Source of the DNA: JAKFEW01 sp036675505
Lineage (GTDB): Bacteria; Cyanobacteriota; Sericytochromatia; S15B-MN24; JAQBPE01
NCBI GenBank assembly: GCA_036675505.1
Contig: JAKFEW010000125.1
Location: 79,584-143,583, forward strand
Direction of reading: 5' to 3'
Length of the DNA: 64,000 nucleotides
The position numbers were made by a program, and so were the translations under genes. Positions within the stretch are counted from its first letter, which is position 1. Each line of letters opens with the position of its first letter. Positions 18,996 to 28,345 of this stretch are shown here, piece by piece. The notes under the pieces were generated by a model that was not told the DNA's origin, did not search any database, and saw only the letters and a program-made list of their open reading frames with translations.

Positions 18996-19103
18996 TCACG
19001 CCATGAAGCGAATGATGGTGACTTTGTCGCCTGTCTTGATCAAGAAGCTGCCGGGCTCGAGCGTGAAGACGCTCACGGGGGTCGTCTGGGCGTTGGGGAT
19101 CAT
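18996..19103 (-). CDS. Possible small protein (35 aa)
   Basis: ATG 19103 has a GGAGG site 11 nt upstream; product MIPNAQTTPVSVFTLEPGSF... ending KVTIIRFMA, beta-rich, with the GC-biased third positions of real genes. The same frame stays open to 19304 (102 aa), but that extension enters an AT-rich stretch with poor codon bias and no ribosome site. A strong minus-strand terminator follows at 18942-18905. It could be a small protein or the 3' part of an RNA gene. Confidence 0.4.
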   Translation of the reverse strand: MIPNAQTTPVSVFTLEPGSFLIKTGDKVTIIRFMA

Positions 19104-19484
19104 CGAAGTCGAAGCCTCCAGGGGGACAAAGCCGATCAACCGTTGGCGAAGGCATCGTAACAAACGACCGAATGATTGTAAAGTATTGATACGAAATTTT
19201 ATGTTATCCAACTTGAGCGACGTCGGCGTGCGGCTTTCGGGAAGCAGGCATTCGTAAAGCGATGTGTCGCGCTGCTCCGCGCGATCGTGAGAAATCTTCA
19301 TCAAGTGGTTGTATTTTGATTAAATCCGTGTTATCGTTGGGATAACATGAGGGTCGGCCATGGCGGCCGACGGCGCTCCCCGGGTTCACGGACCCGAAAC
19401 ACGCGAGACTCGTGCTCGTAAAGCTGATCAGGTACCATCTGGTCTGCAGCAACCCCCACTTGATTCTCAATGAGGAGAGTTCAG
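19104..19484. other. AT-rich gap between the small minus-strand ORF and a zinc-ribbon gene
   Basis: About 380 bp. From 19150 to 19345 it is unusually AT-rich for this genome (TAAAGTATTGATACGAAAT, TTGTATTTTGATTAAATCC). It includes a GTTATC-N5-GATAAC palindrome (19330-19346) and must contain the promoters for both flanking small genes; none could be placed confidently. Confidence 0.5.
19330..19346. promoter_or_regulatory. GTTATC/GATAAC palindrome
   Basis: GTTATC-GTTGG-GATAAC, a perfect 6-bp inverted repeat with 5-nt centre in the AT-rich gap; a further GTTATCC occurs at 19203-19209. Operator-like; the binding protein is unknown. Confidence 0.35.
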
Positions 19485-19664
19485 ATGTACGCGACGATGA
19501 TGTCCGGTGCGCCTTGCGTTTGCCCCACGTGCGCGGCCTACACCGTGGCGATGCCTGGTGGCAACGGTGACTATTGCCCCGGCTGCCTGACGGTCGTGAA
19601 GCGCTTCCGCGGCGTGAAGCTCGTGCAGCCGAACGCATTCCGCGGCGACGCGAGCCGCGCGTAG
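19485..19664 (+). CDS. Small zinc-ribbon-like protein (59 aa)
   Basis: ATG 19485 follows a GAGGAGA site at 6-nt spacing; the in-frame ATG at 19470 overlaps that site and is less likely. Product has CVCPTCAAY and DYCPGCLTV, two CxxC knuckles about 17 residues apart, the pattern of a rubredoxin-like or zinc-ribbon fold, followed by a basic tail. A rho-independent terminator lies 23 bp downstream. Family unknown; nucleic-acid or metal binding is an inference. Confidence 0.7.
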   Translation: MYATMMSGAPCVCPTCAAYTVAMPGGNGDYCPGCLTVVKRFRGVKLVQPNAFRGDASRA

Positions 19665-19686
19665 ATCTCGCGATCTGGACCACTTC

Positions 19687-19718
19687 AAAGCCGCCCCGGC
19701 CCGCCGGGGCGGCTTTTT
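19687..19718 (+). terminator. Rho-independent terminator
   Basis: 13-bp perfect stem (19687-19699 with 19704-19716), CCCG loop, run of five T. It ends the zinc-ribbon gene. Confidence 0.9.
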
Positions 19719-19825
19719 GCAGCCTCGGACGCCGTCGATTGTGTCGCAGCGCGCAGACGGCGAGCAGGGGTTTCGTGTTAAGATATTAAAGTAAAGACGA
19801 GGTTAAGCCGTCCGAGAGCGAGCCC

Positions 19826-21229
19826 GTGGCCGAATTCCGTAAGCGCGAAGACATCACGCAGGAAATCGACCTGCTCCAGCAGTGGTCGGACCTGGGCGCG
19901 CCCCGCATGGGCGAGCTCGCGCCGAACCTCAAGCATCTCGTGAAGACCGTCGACCCGTCGATGGCGTCCAAGATCGAGATCCGCACGGCGCCGGCCGGGC
20001 CCAGCGAAGCGCCCGTGCCTTCCGAAGTGCCGCCCAAGACGCGCGAGGTGCCGGGCCGCACGGCGCCCGGCGAGGACGTCGGCTGGCCGCCCGAAGGTCC
20101 GCCGCCGCCCGAGTTCGCCGATTTGCCGCCTGGCGACGAGGACCGTCCCTCACGCAGCGTCGTGCTGCCGATCGTGGGTGCGGTGCTGCTGCTCGCGGCC
20201 GCGGCCGCGCTCTGGTGGAGCAAGGATGACGCCGTGCGCGTCGAGCCTCCGTCGCCCACCCCCGACCAGGCGGGCGGCGCGATGCTTCAGCCGTCCGCAG
20301 GCGGCGCGGGCCTGCCGCCGACCATCGAAGCCACTGTCCCCGCTACCGCAGCACCGACGGCCGCGGCCACCGCGCACGCGGTCAGGCCCACCACGGCGGT
20401 GGCGCCGACGAGCGGGCCGACGGGCCCCCATGCCGCCCGCACGCCGTTACCCGGCTTGAAGCCCGTTCGCCCGATCGTGCGCACCCAACCGAAGGTCACC
20501 GAGTACGTCGTGCGCCTGGGCGACAGCCTCTCGCTGATCGCCAAGCGCGAGCTCGGCGATATGGAGCGTTGGCCCGAGCTTGCCGAGATGAATCAGGCGG
20601 CGGTGGCGAACCCGGACCTGATCCTCCCCGGCCAACACCTGAGCCTGCCGACCGACGCAGGCCTGGGCGGCGCCGAAGTCGAATACACCACGCGCCCCGG
20701 CGATACGCTGCGCGACATCGCGAAGGCCCACCTCGGCGACGAGGGGCGCTGGAAGGAAATCTGGGAGATGAACGGCGACAAGCTGCCGGCCCAGACCGTC
20801 GTGCCGCCGGGCACCGTCCTGCGGCTGCCCGCGGCGCCTGGCGCCGGTCCGAAGCCTGCCGCGAAGCGTCCGGGCTGGAAGGGCGCAGGCAAGATGCGCC
20901 ACCACGTCGTGAAGCATGGCGAGTCGCTATCGCTGCTCGCGCGCCGATACCTGGGCTCGACCGCGCGCTGGCCGGAGATCTACTACCTCAACCGCCACAA
21001 GATCGCGCACGCGCACTGGGTTTACCCCGGTCAGGTGCTCGCGATCCCGCCCGCGCATGGCGGCCGCGCGTTGCGGTACGTCGTGCGGACCGGCGACACG
21101 CTCTGGGCGATCGCCGCCACCCACATGGGCAGCCCGTTCCGCTGGCCCTCGCTCTACCGCGCGAACACCGAGCGCATCGCGAATCCGCACTGGATCTATC
21201 CAGGGCAGGTCTTCCGCGTCCCGCGGTAG
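19826..21229 (+). CDS. Membrane-anchored protein with four LysM domains
   Basis: 467 residues from GTG 19826. The N-terminal 110 residues are cytoplasmic and acidic/Pro-rich; one transmembrane helix follows (VVLPIVGAVLLLAAAAALWW, about 112-131), then a Pro/Ala/Thr linker. Four LysM peptidoglycan-binding modules come next, recognisable by repeats of the type YVVRLGDSLSLIAKRELGD...WPELAEMN...LILPGQ. The last two end in WVYPGQVLAIP and WIYPGQVFRVP. No catalytic domain. It ends 4 bp before an osmoprotectant ABC transporter gene, so it may be co-transcribed and connect wall and osmotic stress, an inference only. Confidence 0.88.
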   Translation: MAEFRKREDITQEIDLLQQWSDLGAPRMGELAPNLKHLVKTVDPSMASKIEIRTAPAGPSEAPVPSEVPPKTREVPGRTAPGEDVGWPPEGPPPPEFADLPPGDEDRPSRSVVLPIVGAVLLLAAAAALWWSKDDAVRVEPPSPTPDQAGGAMLQPSAGGAGLPPTIEATVPATAAPTAAATAHAVRPTTAVAPTSGPTGPHAARTPLPGLKPVRPIVRTQPKVTEYVVRLGDSLSLIAKRELGDMERWPELAEMNQAAVANPDLILPGQHLSLPTDAGLGGAEVEYTTRPGDTLRDIAKAHLGDEGRWKEIWEMNGDKLPAQTVVPPGTVLRLPAAPGAGPKPAAKRPGWKGAGKMRHHVVKHGESLSLLARRYLGSTARWPEIYYLNRHKIAHAHWVYPGQVLAIPPAHGGRALRYVVRTGDTLWAIAATHMGSPFRWPSLYRANTERIANPHWIYPGQVFRVPR

Positions 21230-21233
21230 CCGA

Positions 21234-22000
<767 letters not shown>

Positions 22001-22004
<4 letters not shown>

Positions 22005-23587
22005 GCTTCTTCACGTTCATGGGCGCCCATGCCGCCGAGGTGGGACAGGCCGCGGCCGAGCACCTGGGGCTCGTCGCCGCCGCGATCGGCATCGCCGCCG
22101 CGGTCGGCGTGCCGGTCGGCGTGCTGCTCACGCGGAAGCCCGCGCTCGCGAAGCCCGTGATGGGGTTCGCGAACATCGCGCAGACGATCCCGAGCCTCGC
22201 GCTCTTCGGCTTCTTGATCCCCTTGAACCTCTCGCTCTTCGGCACGCGCCTCGTGGGCGGCATCGGGCCGGGGACGGCGATCGCGGCCCTCGCGCTCTAC
22301 GCCTTGCTGCCGATCGTGCGCAACACCTACACCGGCATCGAAGGCGTCGACCCGAACGTGCGCGAGGCCGGCCGCGCGATGGGCATGACCTCCTGGCAGC
22401 TGCTCAAGCGCGTCGAGCTGCCGCTTGCGCTGCCCGTGATCGTGGCCGGCGTGCGCGTGGCGACGGTCATCACGGTCGGCACGGCGACCGTGGCCGCGGC
22501 GATCGACGCCGGCGGGCTCGGCAAGTTCATCTTCCGCGGGCTGCGCATGGCCGACGACGCGCAGATCCTGGCCGGCGCGGTGCCAGCGGCCGTGATCGCC
22601 CTGGTCGCCGACCAGCTGCTCGGCGCGCTCGAGCGGGCCCTCGCACCGGGGTCCGGCCCGGCGCTCCGCCGGGGCCTGCTCGCGGCCAGCGCAGCCGCGC
22701 TGGCCGTCACGCTCGGCATCGCGGTCTCACGGCCAGGCGGCGCGCCGCCGCCCGAACGCGTGGTGGTGGGCGCCAAAGATTTCACCGAGCAGCTCGTGCT
22801 CGGCGAGCTGGTGGCGCAGACCCTCGAGGCGCGAGCGGGCGTGCCGGTCGTGCGGCGATTCGACCTCGGCGGCAGCCTGGCCCACCAGGCGCTCGTGGCG
22901 GGCGAGGTCGACATCTACGTCGAGTACACGGGCACGGCGCTGATGGCCATCCTCAAGGCCCAGCCGATGACGGACCCGGCCGCCGTGCGTGCCAAGGTCG
23001 CGGTAGACTACGCGGCGCGCTACGACCTGATCTGGACCGAGCCACTCGGCTTCGACAACACCTTCGCGATCCTGGTGCGCGGCGCGGACGCGAAGAACCT
23101 CGGCGTCCGCACGATCACGGACGCGGCGCGTCTCGCACCTCGCTGGCGCGCCGGCTTCGGGCCGGATTTCATGGTGCGGGCGGACGGCTACGCGGCCTTT
23201 GCCAAGACCTACGGCCTGCAGTTCAAGGAGCCGCCGCGCGAGATGGACCTGGCGCTCACCTACAGGGCCCTGCGTGACGGCCAGGTCGACCTGGTGGCCG
23301 GCAACGCGACGGACGGCCTGATCGCGCGCTATGGCCTCGTGCAGCTCACCGACGATCGCCACTTCTTCCCGCCGTACGACGCGGTGCCGGTGGTGCGGGG
23401 CGACCTCGTGCGCCGCCAGCCCGCGGTGCGCGCCGCGCTGGCGGCGCTCGGCGGCCGCGTGGACGTGGCGGAGATGCGGGCATTGAACGACGCCGTGGAT
23501 GTGAAGGGCCAGGAGCCCCGCGCGGTGGTGGCGGCGTTCTTGCAGCGGGAAGGCCTGGTGCCTCCCACGAGCCCAGTGCCTAGGTGA
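22001..23587 (+). CDS. Fused permease and substrate-binding protein of an OpuB/OsmU-type osmoprotectant importer
   Basis: 528 residues from GTG 22001, which overlaps the ATPase stop. Residues about 1-215 are an integral membrane permease with the EAA-type loop (VREAGRAMGMTSWQLLKRVE). A further hydrophobic segment (about 225-245, LAASAAALAVTLGIAV) anchors a C-terminal type-II binding domain starting RVVVGAKDFTEQLVLGELVA, with YVEYTGTALM as in choline/glycine-betaine-binding proteins. Such permease-binding-protein fusions are known for this transporter class. Quaternary-amine substrate is inferred from family. Confidence 0.9.
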
Positions 23588-23591
23588 TCGT

Positions 23592-23612
23592 GGCGCCGTC
23601 CTTGCGCCTTTT
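23592..23612 (+). terminator. Weak hairpin terminator
   Basis: GGCGC-N7-GCGCC followed by TTTTC immediately after the importer gene. Five-bp stem only. Confidence 0.4.
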
Positions 23613-23617
23613 CTCGC

Positions 23618-25255
23618 TCAAATATCGATTCTCAGCTGCGCGAGCGGGCCATTGACGTGGAACGCGGGCTCCGAGCCGCTCAGCATGCTGAGGTGCCGGA
23701 AACCGAGGCTCACGCCGGCGTTGCGCCAGTGGGCCGTCACGAGCGCCTGGCCGTCCACGAAGCTGCGGTTCGGTGCGCCGAATTTCAGGTTGTGGCCGGC
23801 CAGGCCGCGCAACTCCAGGCGGGCCCACGAGACGGGCAGCGGGCGCCACATCGAGAGGCCGACCGACGCGAAGTTCACGTCCGCACGCCCCAGGCCGCGG
23901 TAGCCCGCGAGCAGCTGGAACGCGCCGAAGTCGACCCGGCGCCGCAGGAGCACGTCGATCATGGGCGTGCCGGCTTCGAAGTACGGGGTCGGACGGAACG
24001 CCGTGTACGTGCGGTTGAAGACCGTCATGCCGGTGGTGATGCCCCAGGGGCCGAACCAGGTCGAAACGTCGGCCGCGAGCGTCGGTCGCGCGAAGTCGTA
24101 GCTTCCGCCCGCCCCCGGCAAGGACCAGGTGCCTGCGCGCACGATGAAGAGGCGCTCGCCCAGGGGATCGAACCAGCTGCGTGAGGCCGTGGTCGACGGC
24201 GAGGCGGTAGGGAGCGGCACGGGCGTTGGCCGGTAAGTCGGTACCGGCGTGGGGCGCGGCGTCATCCACGGCGTCGGCACGGGCGTCGGGCGTGGCGTGG
24301 GCACCGGCGTCGGACGGGCTGTGGGCACCGGGGTTGGCCGGGGTGTGGGCACGGGCGTCGGACGGGGAGTGGGCACGGGCGTCGGACGGGGGGTGGGCAC
24401 GGGCGTCGGACGGGGGGTCGGACGGGCCGTCGGCAGCGGGGCCGGCGTCCCCATCGACAACGGGATCGGCGTCGCCGCAGGCTGTGGGGTCGGGACCGGC
24501 TTCGGCGTCGGACGCGGCGTGGGCCGCGGGGTCGGCCTCGGCGTGGGGACCGGTGTCGGCCTCGGCGTGGGGACAGGCGTCGGCTCGGGCGTCGGCTCCG
24601 GTGTCGGCTCGGGCGTGGGCTCGGGTGTGGGCACCGGCGTCGGCACCGGCGTCGGGCGGGGCGTCGGCCGAGGCGTGGGACGAGGCGTTGGGCGCGGGGT
24701 GGGCGTGGGCTCCGGTGTCGGCTCGGGCGTGGGTTCGGGCGTCGGCTCCGGCGTGGGAACCGGCGTCGGGCGCGGTGTCGGGCGCGGGGTCGGCCTGGGC
24801 GTGGGGACCGGCTCGGGCGTCGCCGGGACGGGCGTCGCCACCGGTCGGGCGATCGCAGCGACCGGTGCCACGACGATCATCCGCCGGACCGCGTCGTTGG
24901 TGACGGAAACGCGCGTCGGCTGGTTGAACGTGAGCGTCACCCGCACCTTGTCGAGGTCCTGGTGGACGCTGACCCATTGCACCAGGCGCGCGTGGTTGGG
25001 CGAGCCGGCCGAGAACACGCCGTAGATGCCCGGCGCGGCGTTGATGTCCACCCAGATGCGCGGCGGATCGACCGATGCGCCCGTCGTGAACCGCGGGAAC
25101 GGCCCGCGGTACGGGATCAGGACCGCGTTGCGGCGCTCGTCCCATTGCGCGGGGTCGACCGTCGTCGCCACCGCCAGGGCTGCCATCGGCGCGGCGAAGG
25201 AAGCGGTGACGGCGAGCGGGAGGATCAAGGCGAAGCGGACGGCGGAGTGGTGCAT
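23618..25255 (-). CDS. Secreted AMIN-domain protein with Pro-Thr repeat linker and C-terminal beta-barrel-like domain
   Basis: 545 residues. Signal peptide (about 1-30). Residues about 60-130 resemble the AMIN domain found in PilQ and AmiC (PPRIWVDINAAPGIYG, KVRVTLTFNQPTRVSV, RRMIVVAP), which binds peptidoglycan or periplasmic partners. Residues about 141-357 are a PTPx repeat linker. The last 188 residues alternate beta strands with aromatic edges (TWFGPWGITTGMTVFNRTYTAF, LGFRHLSML, ending LAQLRIDI), like an outer-membrane or surface beta-domain. Envelope role likely, exact function unknown. Ends 31 bp from the convergent importer gene. Confidence 0.8.
   Translation of the reverse strand: MHHSAVRFALILPLAVTASFAAPMAALAVATTVDPAQWDERRNAVLIPYRGPFPRFTTGASVDPPRIWVDINAAPGIYGVFSAGSPNHARLVQWVSVHQDLDKVRVTLTFNQPTRVSVTNDAVRRMIVVAPVAAIARPVATPVPATPEPVPTPRPTPRPTPRPTPVPTPEPTPEPTPEPTPEPTPTPRPTPRPTPRPTPRPTPVPTPVPTPEPTPEPTPEPTPEPTPVPTPRPTPVPTPRPTPRPTPRPTPKPVPTPQPAATPIPLSMGTPAPLPTARPTPRPTPVPTPRPTPVPTPRPTPVPTPRPTPVPTARPTPVPTPRPTPVPTPWMTPRPTPVPTYRPTPVPLPTASPSTTASRSWFDPLGERLFIVRAGTWSLPGAGGSYDFARPTLAADVSTWFGPWGITTGMTVFNRTYTAFRPTPYFEAGTPMIDVLLRRRVDFGAFQLLAGYRGLGRADVNFASVGLSMWRPLPVSWARLELRGLAGHNLKFGAPNRSFVDGQALVTAHWRNAGVSLGFRHLSMLSGSEPAFHVNGPLAQLRIDI
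24185..24835 (-). repeat. Pro-Thr-Pro-x coding repeat
   Basis: About 215 codons of [PT]P-[RVEK] periodicity (units PTPR, PTPV, PTPE) in blocks, the DNA showing a 9-12-bp periodicity. It acts as a long extended linker; on the opposite strand it creates a spurious Gly-Val repeat frame. Confidence 0.85.
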
Positions 25256-25337
25256 TTCAGGCCTTAACAGCCGGCGAGCGCCGGCGCGACCCCCACGATA
25301 TCAGAAAGGTCGGCCGGTGTCGCGTGAGCGGCGCACC

Positions 25338-26576
25338 TTAGCGGCCGGGTGCGCCGAGGCGCCCATGCGCCTTCATGATGGCCTTCAGCCGATCCAGTGG
25401 GATCGCATGGGCGGTGTTGCCGTCGCGGCCGACCGTGGTGGTCGCCATCGCCAGCGCGTTGCCGATCGCCTCCTCGGTCGCCTCGACGGTGGCCGCGAAC
25501 AGCGGGCTGATGTGGGCCGTGTTCAGCGCCGTGACCGTCATCGTGCGGGCCTCGGGGTAGTGAGGGACGTCGGTCGCCGTCGAGAAGGCGATCGCGAAGT
25601 CGCCGGAGGAATGCGCGGCCACCGTGCCGGTGCGCGCGAGGCCGAGCGTCGCCCGCCGCGCGAGGCGCTCGAGCTGGTTCGGCAACAGCGGCGCGTCGGT
25701 CGCGACGACCATGATGATCGAGCCCTCGCTCGGCTTCTTGGCCGGCATCAGGTCCTTGATGTGCTCGCCGACGGGCACGCCGTCGATGCGCAGGTGCTCG
25801 CGCCAGCCGAGGTTCGCGTTCACCAGCACGCCGACCGTCCAGCCGCCCTGCTCGCGCGGCAGCACGCGGCTCGCGGTGCCGATGCCGCCCTTGAACCGAT
25901 AGGCGATCATGCCGGTGCCGGCCCCCACCGCGCCTTCCGGCACCGGGCCGCCGCGCGCGTTGTCGAGCGCCGCGAGCACGTGCGGCTCGTGCACATGGCG
26001 GCCCCGCTGATCGTTGAGGAAGCTGTCGTCGCACTCGGCGACGCACGGCAGCACGACGTCGTCCTCGATGCCCATCTGGGGATTCTTGCGCGCCATCCAC
26101 GAGACGACCGCGTCGCTCGCGCGGCCCACCGAGAGCGTGTCCGTGAGCACGATCGGCGTCTCGAGCCAGCCGGCCTCGCGGATCCAGTCGAGCGCCGAGA
26201 CCTGGCCGTTGCCGTTCAACACCACGCCGCTCGCGAAGACCTTGTGGTTCCAGACGTCGTCGCGCGGCACGATCGCTGTGACGCCGGTGCGCACGGGGCC
26301 CTTGCCCGGCACCAGCTTGCCGTCGCCCGAGACCAGCGTGACGTGCCCGACCTTCACGCCCGGCACGTCGGTGATCGCGTTGTACCGCCCCGGCGGCAGC
26401 ACGCCGATCGTGATGCCGAGCTCGCGCAGCCGTGCCCGCTTGCCGGGCGTCGACGCACCCTGGGCCGTCGGGCCGTCGACGGCCTGGCCGGCAGGGCCAT
26501 GCGCGACCGCTGGCCAGGCCAGCAGGGCCGTCAACACCGATGCGAGGGCGAGGGTGGGAGCGAGACGGCCTGGCAT
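25338..26576 (-). CDS. P1 family peptidase (DmpA/BapA-like, S58)
   Basis: Self-cleaving Ntn-type aminopeptidase family acting on N-terminal or beta-amino peptides. 412 residues from ATG 26576 (GGAGG 5 nt upstream), with a signal peptide ending AWPAVAHG, so exported. Family blocks: ITDVPGVKVGHVTL, RTGVTAIVPR, GTGMIAYRFKGGIGTASR, and EGSIIMVVATDAPLLPNQ, where the Gly-Ser bond is the autocleavage site and Ser the nucleophile. Divergent from the APC permease with an 86-bp gap. Peptide products could be taken up by that permease as amino acids, an inference from position only. Confidence 0.9.
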   Translation of the reverse strand: MPGRLAPTLALASVLTALLAWPAVAHGPAGQAVDGPTAQGASTPGKRARLRELGITIGVLPPGRYNAITDVPGVKVGHVTLVSGDGKLVPGKGPVRTGVTAIVPRDDVWNHKVFASGVVLNGNGQVSALDWIREAGWLETPIVLTDTLSVGRASDAVVSWMARKNPQMGIEDDVVLPCVAECDDSFLNDQRGRHVHEPHVLAALDNARGGPVPEGAVGAGTGMIAYRFKGGIGTASRVLPREQGGWTVGVLVNANLGWREHLRIDGVPVGEHIKDLMPAKKPSEGSIIMVVATDAPLLPNQLERLARRATLGLARTGTVAAHSSGDFAIAFSTATDVPHYPEARTMTVTALNTAHISPLFAATVEATEEAIGNALAMATTTVGRDGNTAHAIPLDRLKAIMKAHGRLGAPGR

Positions 26577-26662
26577 GGGCACCTCCATCGAGCGAGCGGG
26601 CGTTCCTGTAGAATGATGACCAGTTTTACACCATCGTCCGCCCCATCGCATGGAGGTTCCTC

Positions 26663-28159
26663 TTGGCATCCGTCGGACCGGCGAAGCCCGCCACGCCCCC
26701 CTGGCTTCGCAAGAAGTCCATCCATGCGTTGCGCGCGTTGCATGCCGCCCAGGAGGCCCAGGGTGGCGGCCTCAAGCGCGTGCTCGGCTTCTGGTCGCTC
26801 GTCGCGATCGGCATCGGCTGCACGATCGGCGCCGGCATCTTCGTCTGGCCGGGCTTCGTCGCAGCCTCTTTCTCGGGCCCGGCGGTGATCGTCTCGTTCG
26901 TGATCGCGGCAATCGCCTGCGGCATCGCGGCGTTGTGCTACGCCGAGCTCGCCGTGCTGATCCCGGCCTCGGGCAGCGCGTACAGCTACACCTATGCGAC
27001 GCTCGGCGAGTTCGCCGCCTGGATGATCGGCTGGATGCTCCTGCTCGAGTATGGCCTCTCGAACAGCGCGGTCGCCGCGGGCTGGGGCAACTACCTGGCG
27101 CCGCTGCTCAAGGCGGTCGGCTTCGTGATCCCGCCGCAGTTCATGTACGCCACCGGCGAGGCGATCCCGGGCACCACGCTGACCGGCATCGTCAACGTGC
27201 CGGCGGCGATCGCCGTCGCGATCCCGACGATCCTCCTGCTGTTCGGCATCCGCGAGAGCGCCCGCTTCAACAACGGCATGGTCCTCGCGAAGATCGCCGT
27301 CCTGGTGATGTTCGTGGCCTTCTGCGTGCCCGCGATCAAGCCCGAGCACTTCACGCCGTTCGCCCCGTTCGGCTGGACCGGCATCATGACCGGCGCGGCG
27401 TTCCTGTTCTTCCTGTTCATCGGCTTCGACGCGGTCTCGACGGTCGCGGAAGAGTGCGTCGATCCGCAGCGCGACCTGCCACGCGCGATCATGGTGGGTC
27501 TCGGGCTCGTGACGGCGCTCTACGTGTCCGTCGCGGCCGTGCTGGTCGGCGTGGTGCCGCTCGGCAACCTCAAAGACCTGAAAGAGCCGCTGGCCTACGC
27601 GCTTTCCGCCGCCGGGCACCCGGTGGCCGCGAGCGTCCTCGCCGTGGTCGCGGTGATCGGCATCCTCGCGATCATCCTGATCGCCGCGATCGGCCAGACG
27701 CGCATCCTGTACGTCATGGCGCGCGACGGCCTGATGCCGCGCTTCATGGCCCAGGTCAGCCCGCGCACCGGCACGCCCGTCGCCTCCACGATCCTGCTCG
27801 GCCTGATCACCGGGCTGATCGCCGCCACCGTGCCGCTCGGCATCCTCGCGGAGCTGGTCAGCATCGGCACGCTGGCCGCGTTCTCGGCCGTCTCGATCGC
27901 CGTCGTCGTGCTGCGGCGCACCGAGCCCGAGATCGTGCGGACCTTCCGCACGCCGTTGGCCCCGTGGCTGCCGATCGCCGGCGTGGTGTGCAACTTGTAC
28001 CTGATGTCCACGCTGCCGCCCGCGGTCTGGAGCCGTTTCGCGGTGTGGCTCGCGATCGGCGTCACGATCTACCTGGCCTGGGGCATGCGCTCGGCCGGCA
28101 AGGTCTTCGATCCGACCACCGAGGCGACCCCGCCGGAAGAGCCCCCGCTCGTCCATTGA
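26663..28159 (+). CDS. APC-superfamily amino-acid permease (CAT type)
   Basis: 498 residues, about 12 transmembrane helices. The start is TTG 26663, supported by TGGAGG 6 nt upstream. Family features: GIGCTIGAGIFVWPG in the first helix (glycine-rich substrate-binding break), ASGSAYSYTYATLGE in the third, and FIGFDAVSTVAEECVDPQRDLPRAI, the hallmark of cationic amino-acid transporter/YfnA-type permeases. Amino-acid uptake by proton symport is expected; specificity cannot be read. A hairpin terminator lies 82 bp downstream after a 22-bp repeat array. Confidence 0.93.
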   Translation: MASVGPAKPATPPWLRKKSIHALRALHAAQEAQGGGLKRVLGFWSLVAIGIGCTIGAGIFVWPGFVAASFSGPAVIVSFVIAAIACGIAALCYAELAVLIPASGSAYSYTYATLGEFAAWMIGWMLLLEYGLSNSAVAAGWGNYLAPLLKAVGFVIPPQFMYATGEAIPGTTLTGIVNVPAAIAVAIPTILLLFGIRESARFNNGMVLAKIAVLVMFVAFCVPAIKPEHFTPFAPFGWTGIMTGAAFLFFLFIGFDAVSTVAEECVDPQRDLPRAIMVGLGLVTALYVSVAAVLVGVVPLGNLKDLKEPLAYALSAAGHPVAASVLAVVAVIGILAIILIAAIGQTRILYVMARDGLMPRFMAQVSPRTGTPVASTILLGLITGLIAATVPLGILAELVSIGTLAAFSAVSIAVVVLRRTEPEIVRTFRTPLAPWLPIAGVVCNLYLMSTLPPAVWSRFAVWLAIGVTIYLAWGMRSAGKVFDPTTEATPPEEPPLVH

Positions 28160-28172
28160 GCTTGATCAATAG

Positions 28173-28260
28173 CTTGCCCGGGAGGTTTCGCGGGCTTGCC
28201 CGGGAGGTTTCGCGGGCTTGCCCGGGAGGTTTCGCGGGCCGGCCCGCGAGGTTTCGCGGG
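28173..28260 (+). repeat. Four tandem 22-bp repeats between permease and helicase-like gene
   Basis: Three identical units (CTTGCCCGGGAGGTTTCGCGGG at 28173-28194, 28195-28216, 28217-28238) and one diverged unit (28239-28260). Each can fold GCCCG...CGGGC. There are no spacers, so it is not CRISPR. The unit length is not a multiple of three and the array is intergenic. The diverged last unit forms the stem of a terminator. Confidence 0.92.
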
Positions 28261-28267
28261 CCGTTTT
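28241..28267 (+). terminator. Terminator of the APC permease gene
   Basis: GGCCCGCG-AGGTTT-CGCGGGCC, 8-bp perfect stem, followed by GTTTTC; created by the fourth 22-bp unit. Confidence 0.6.
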
Positions 28268-28345
28268 CGTGACCGACGTAGTTGCGGCGCCCCCTTCCGG
28301 CGACTAGAATCGGATCGACCCCGCTCGGTGATGGTCCGAGGTCTT

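Noticed and set aside
24249..25025. Long plus-strand ORF of Gly-Val repeats (GVGTGVGRGVG...)
   Set aside because: It is the antisense shadow of the Pro-Thr-Pro repeat in the minus-strand AMIN protein, which has a signal peptide, a recognisable domain and good context.
25026..26888. 620-codon plus-strand ORF opposite the P1 peptidase
   Set aside because: Shadow of a clear S58 peptidase gene; composition is His/Arg/Ala-rich with no domain.
28173..28260. Possible CRISPR array
   Set aside because: The 22-bp units are contiguous with no spacers, and no cas genes are near; the Cas4-like nuclease at 32711 belongs with helicases.
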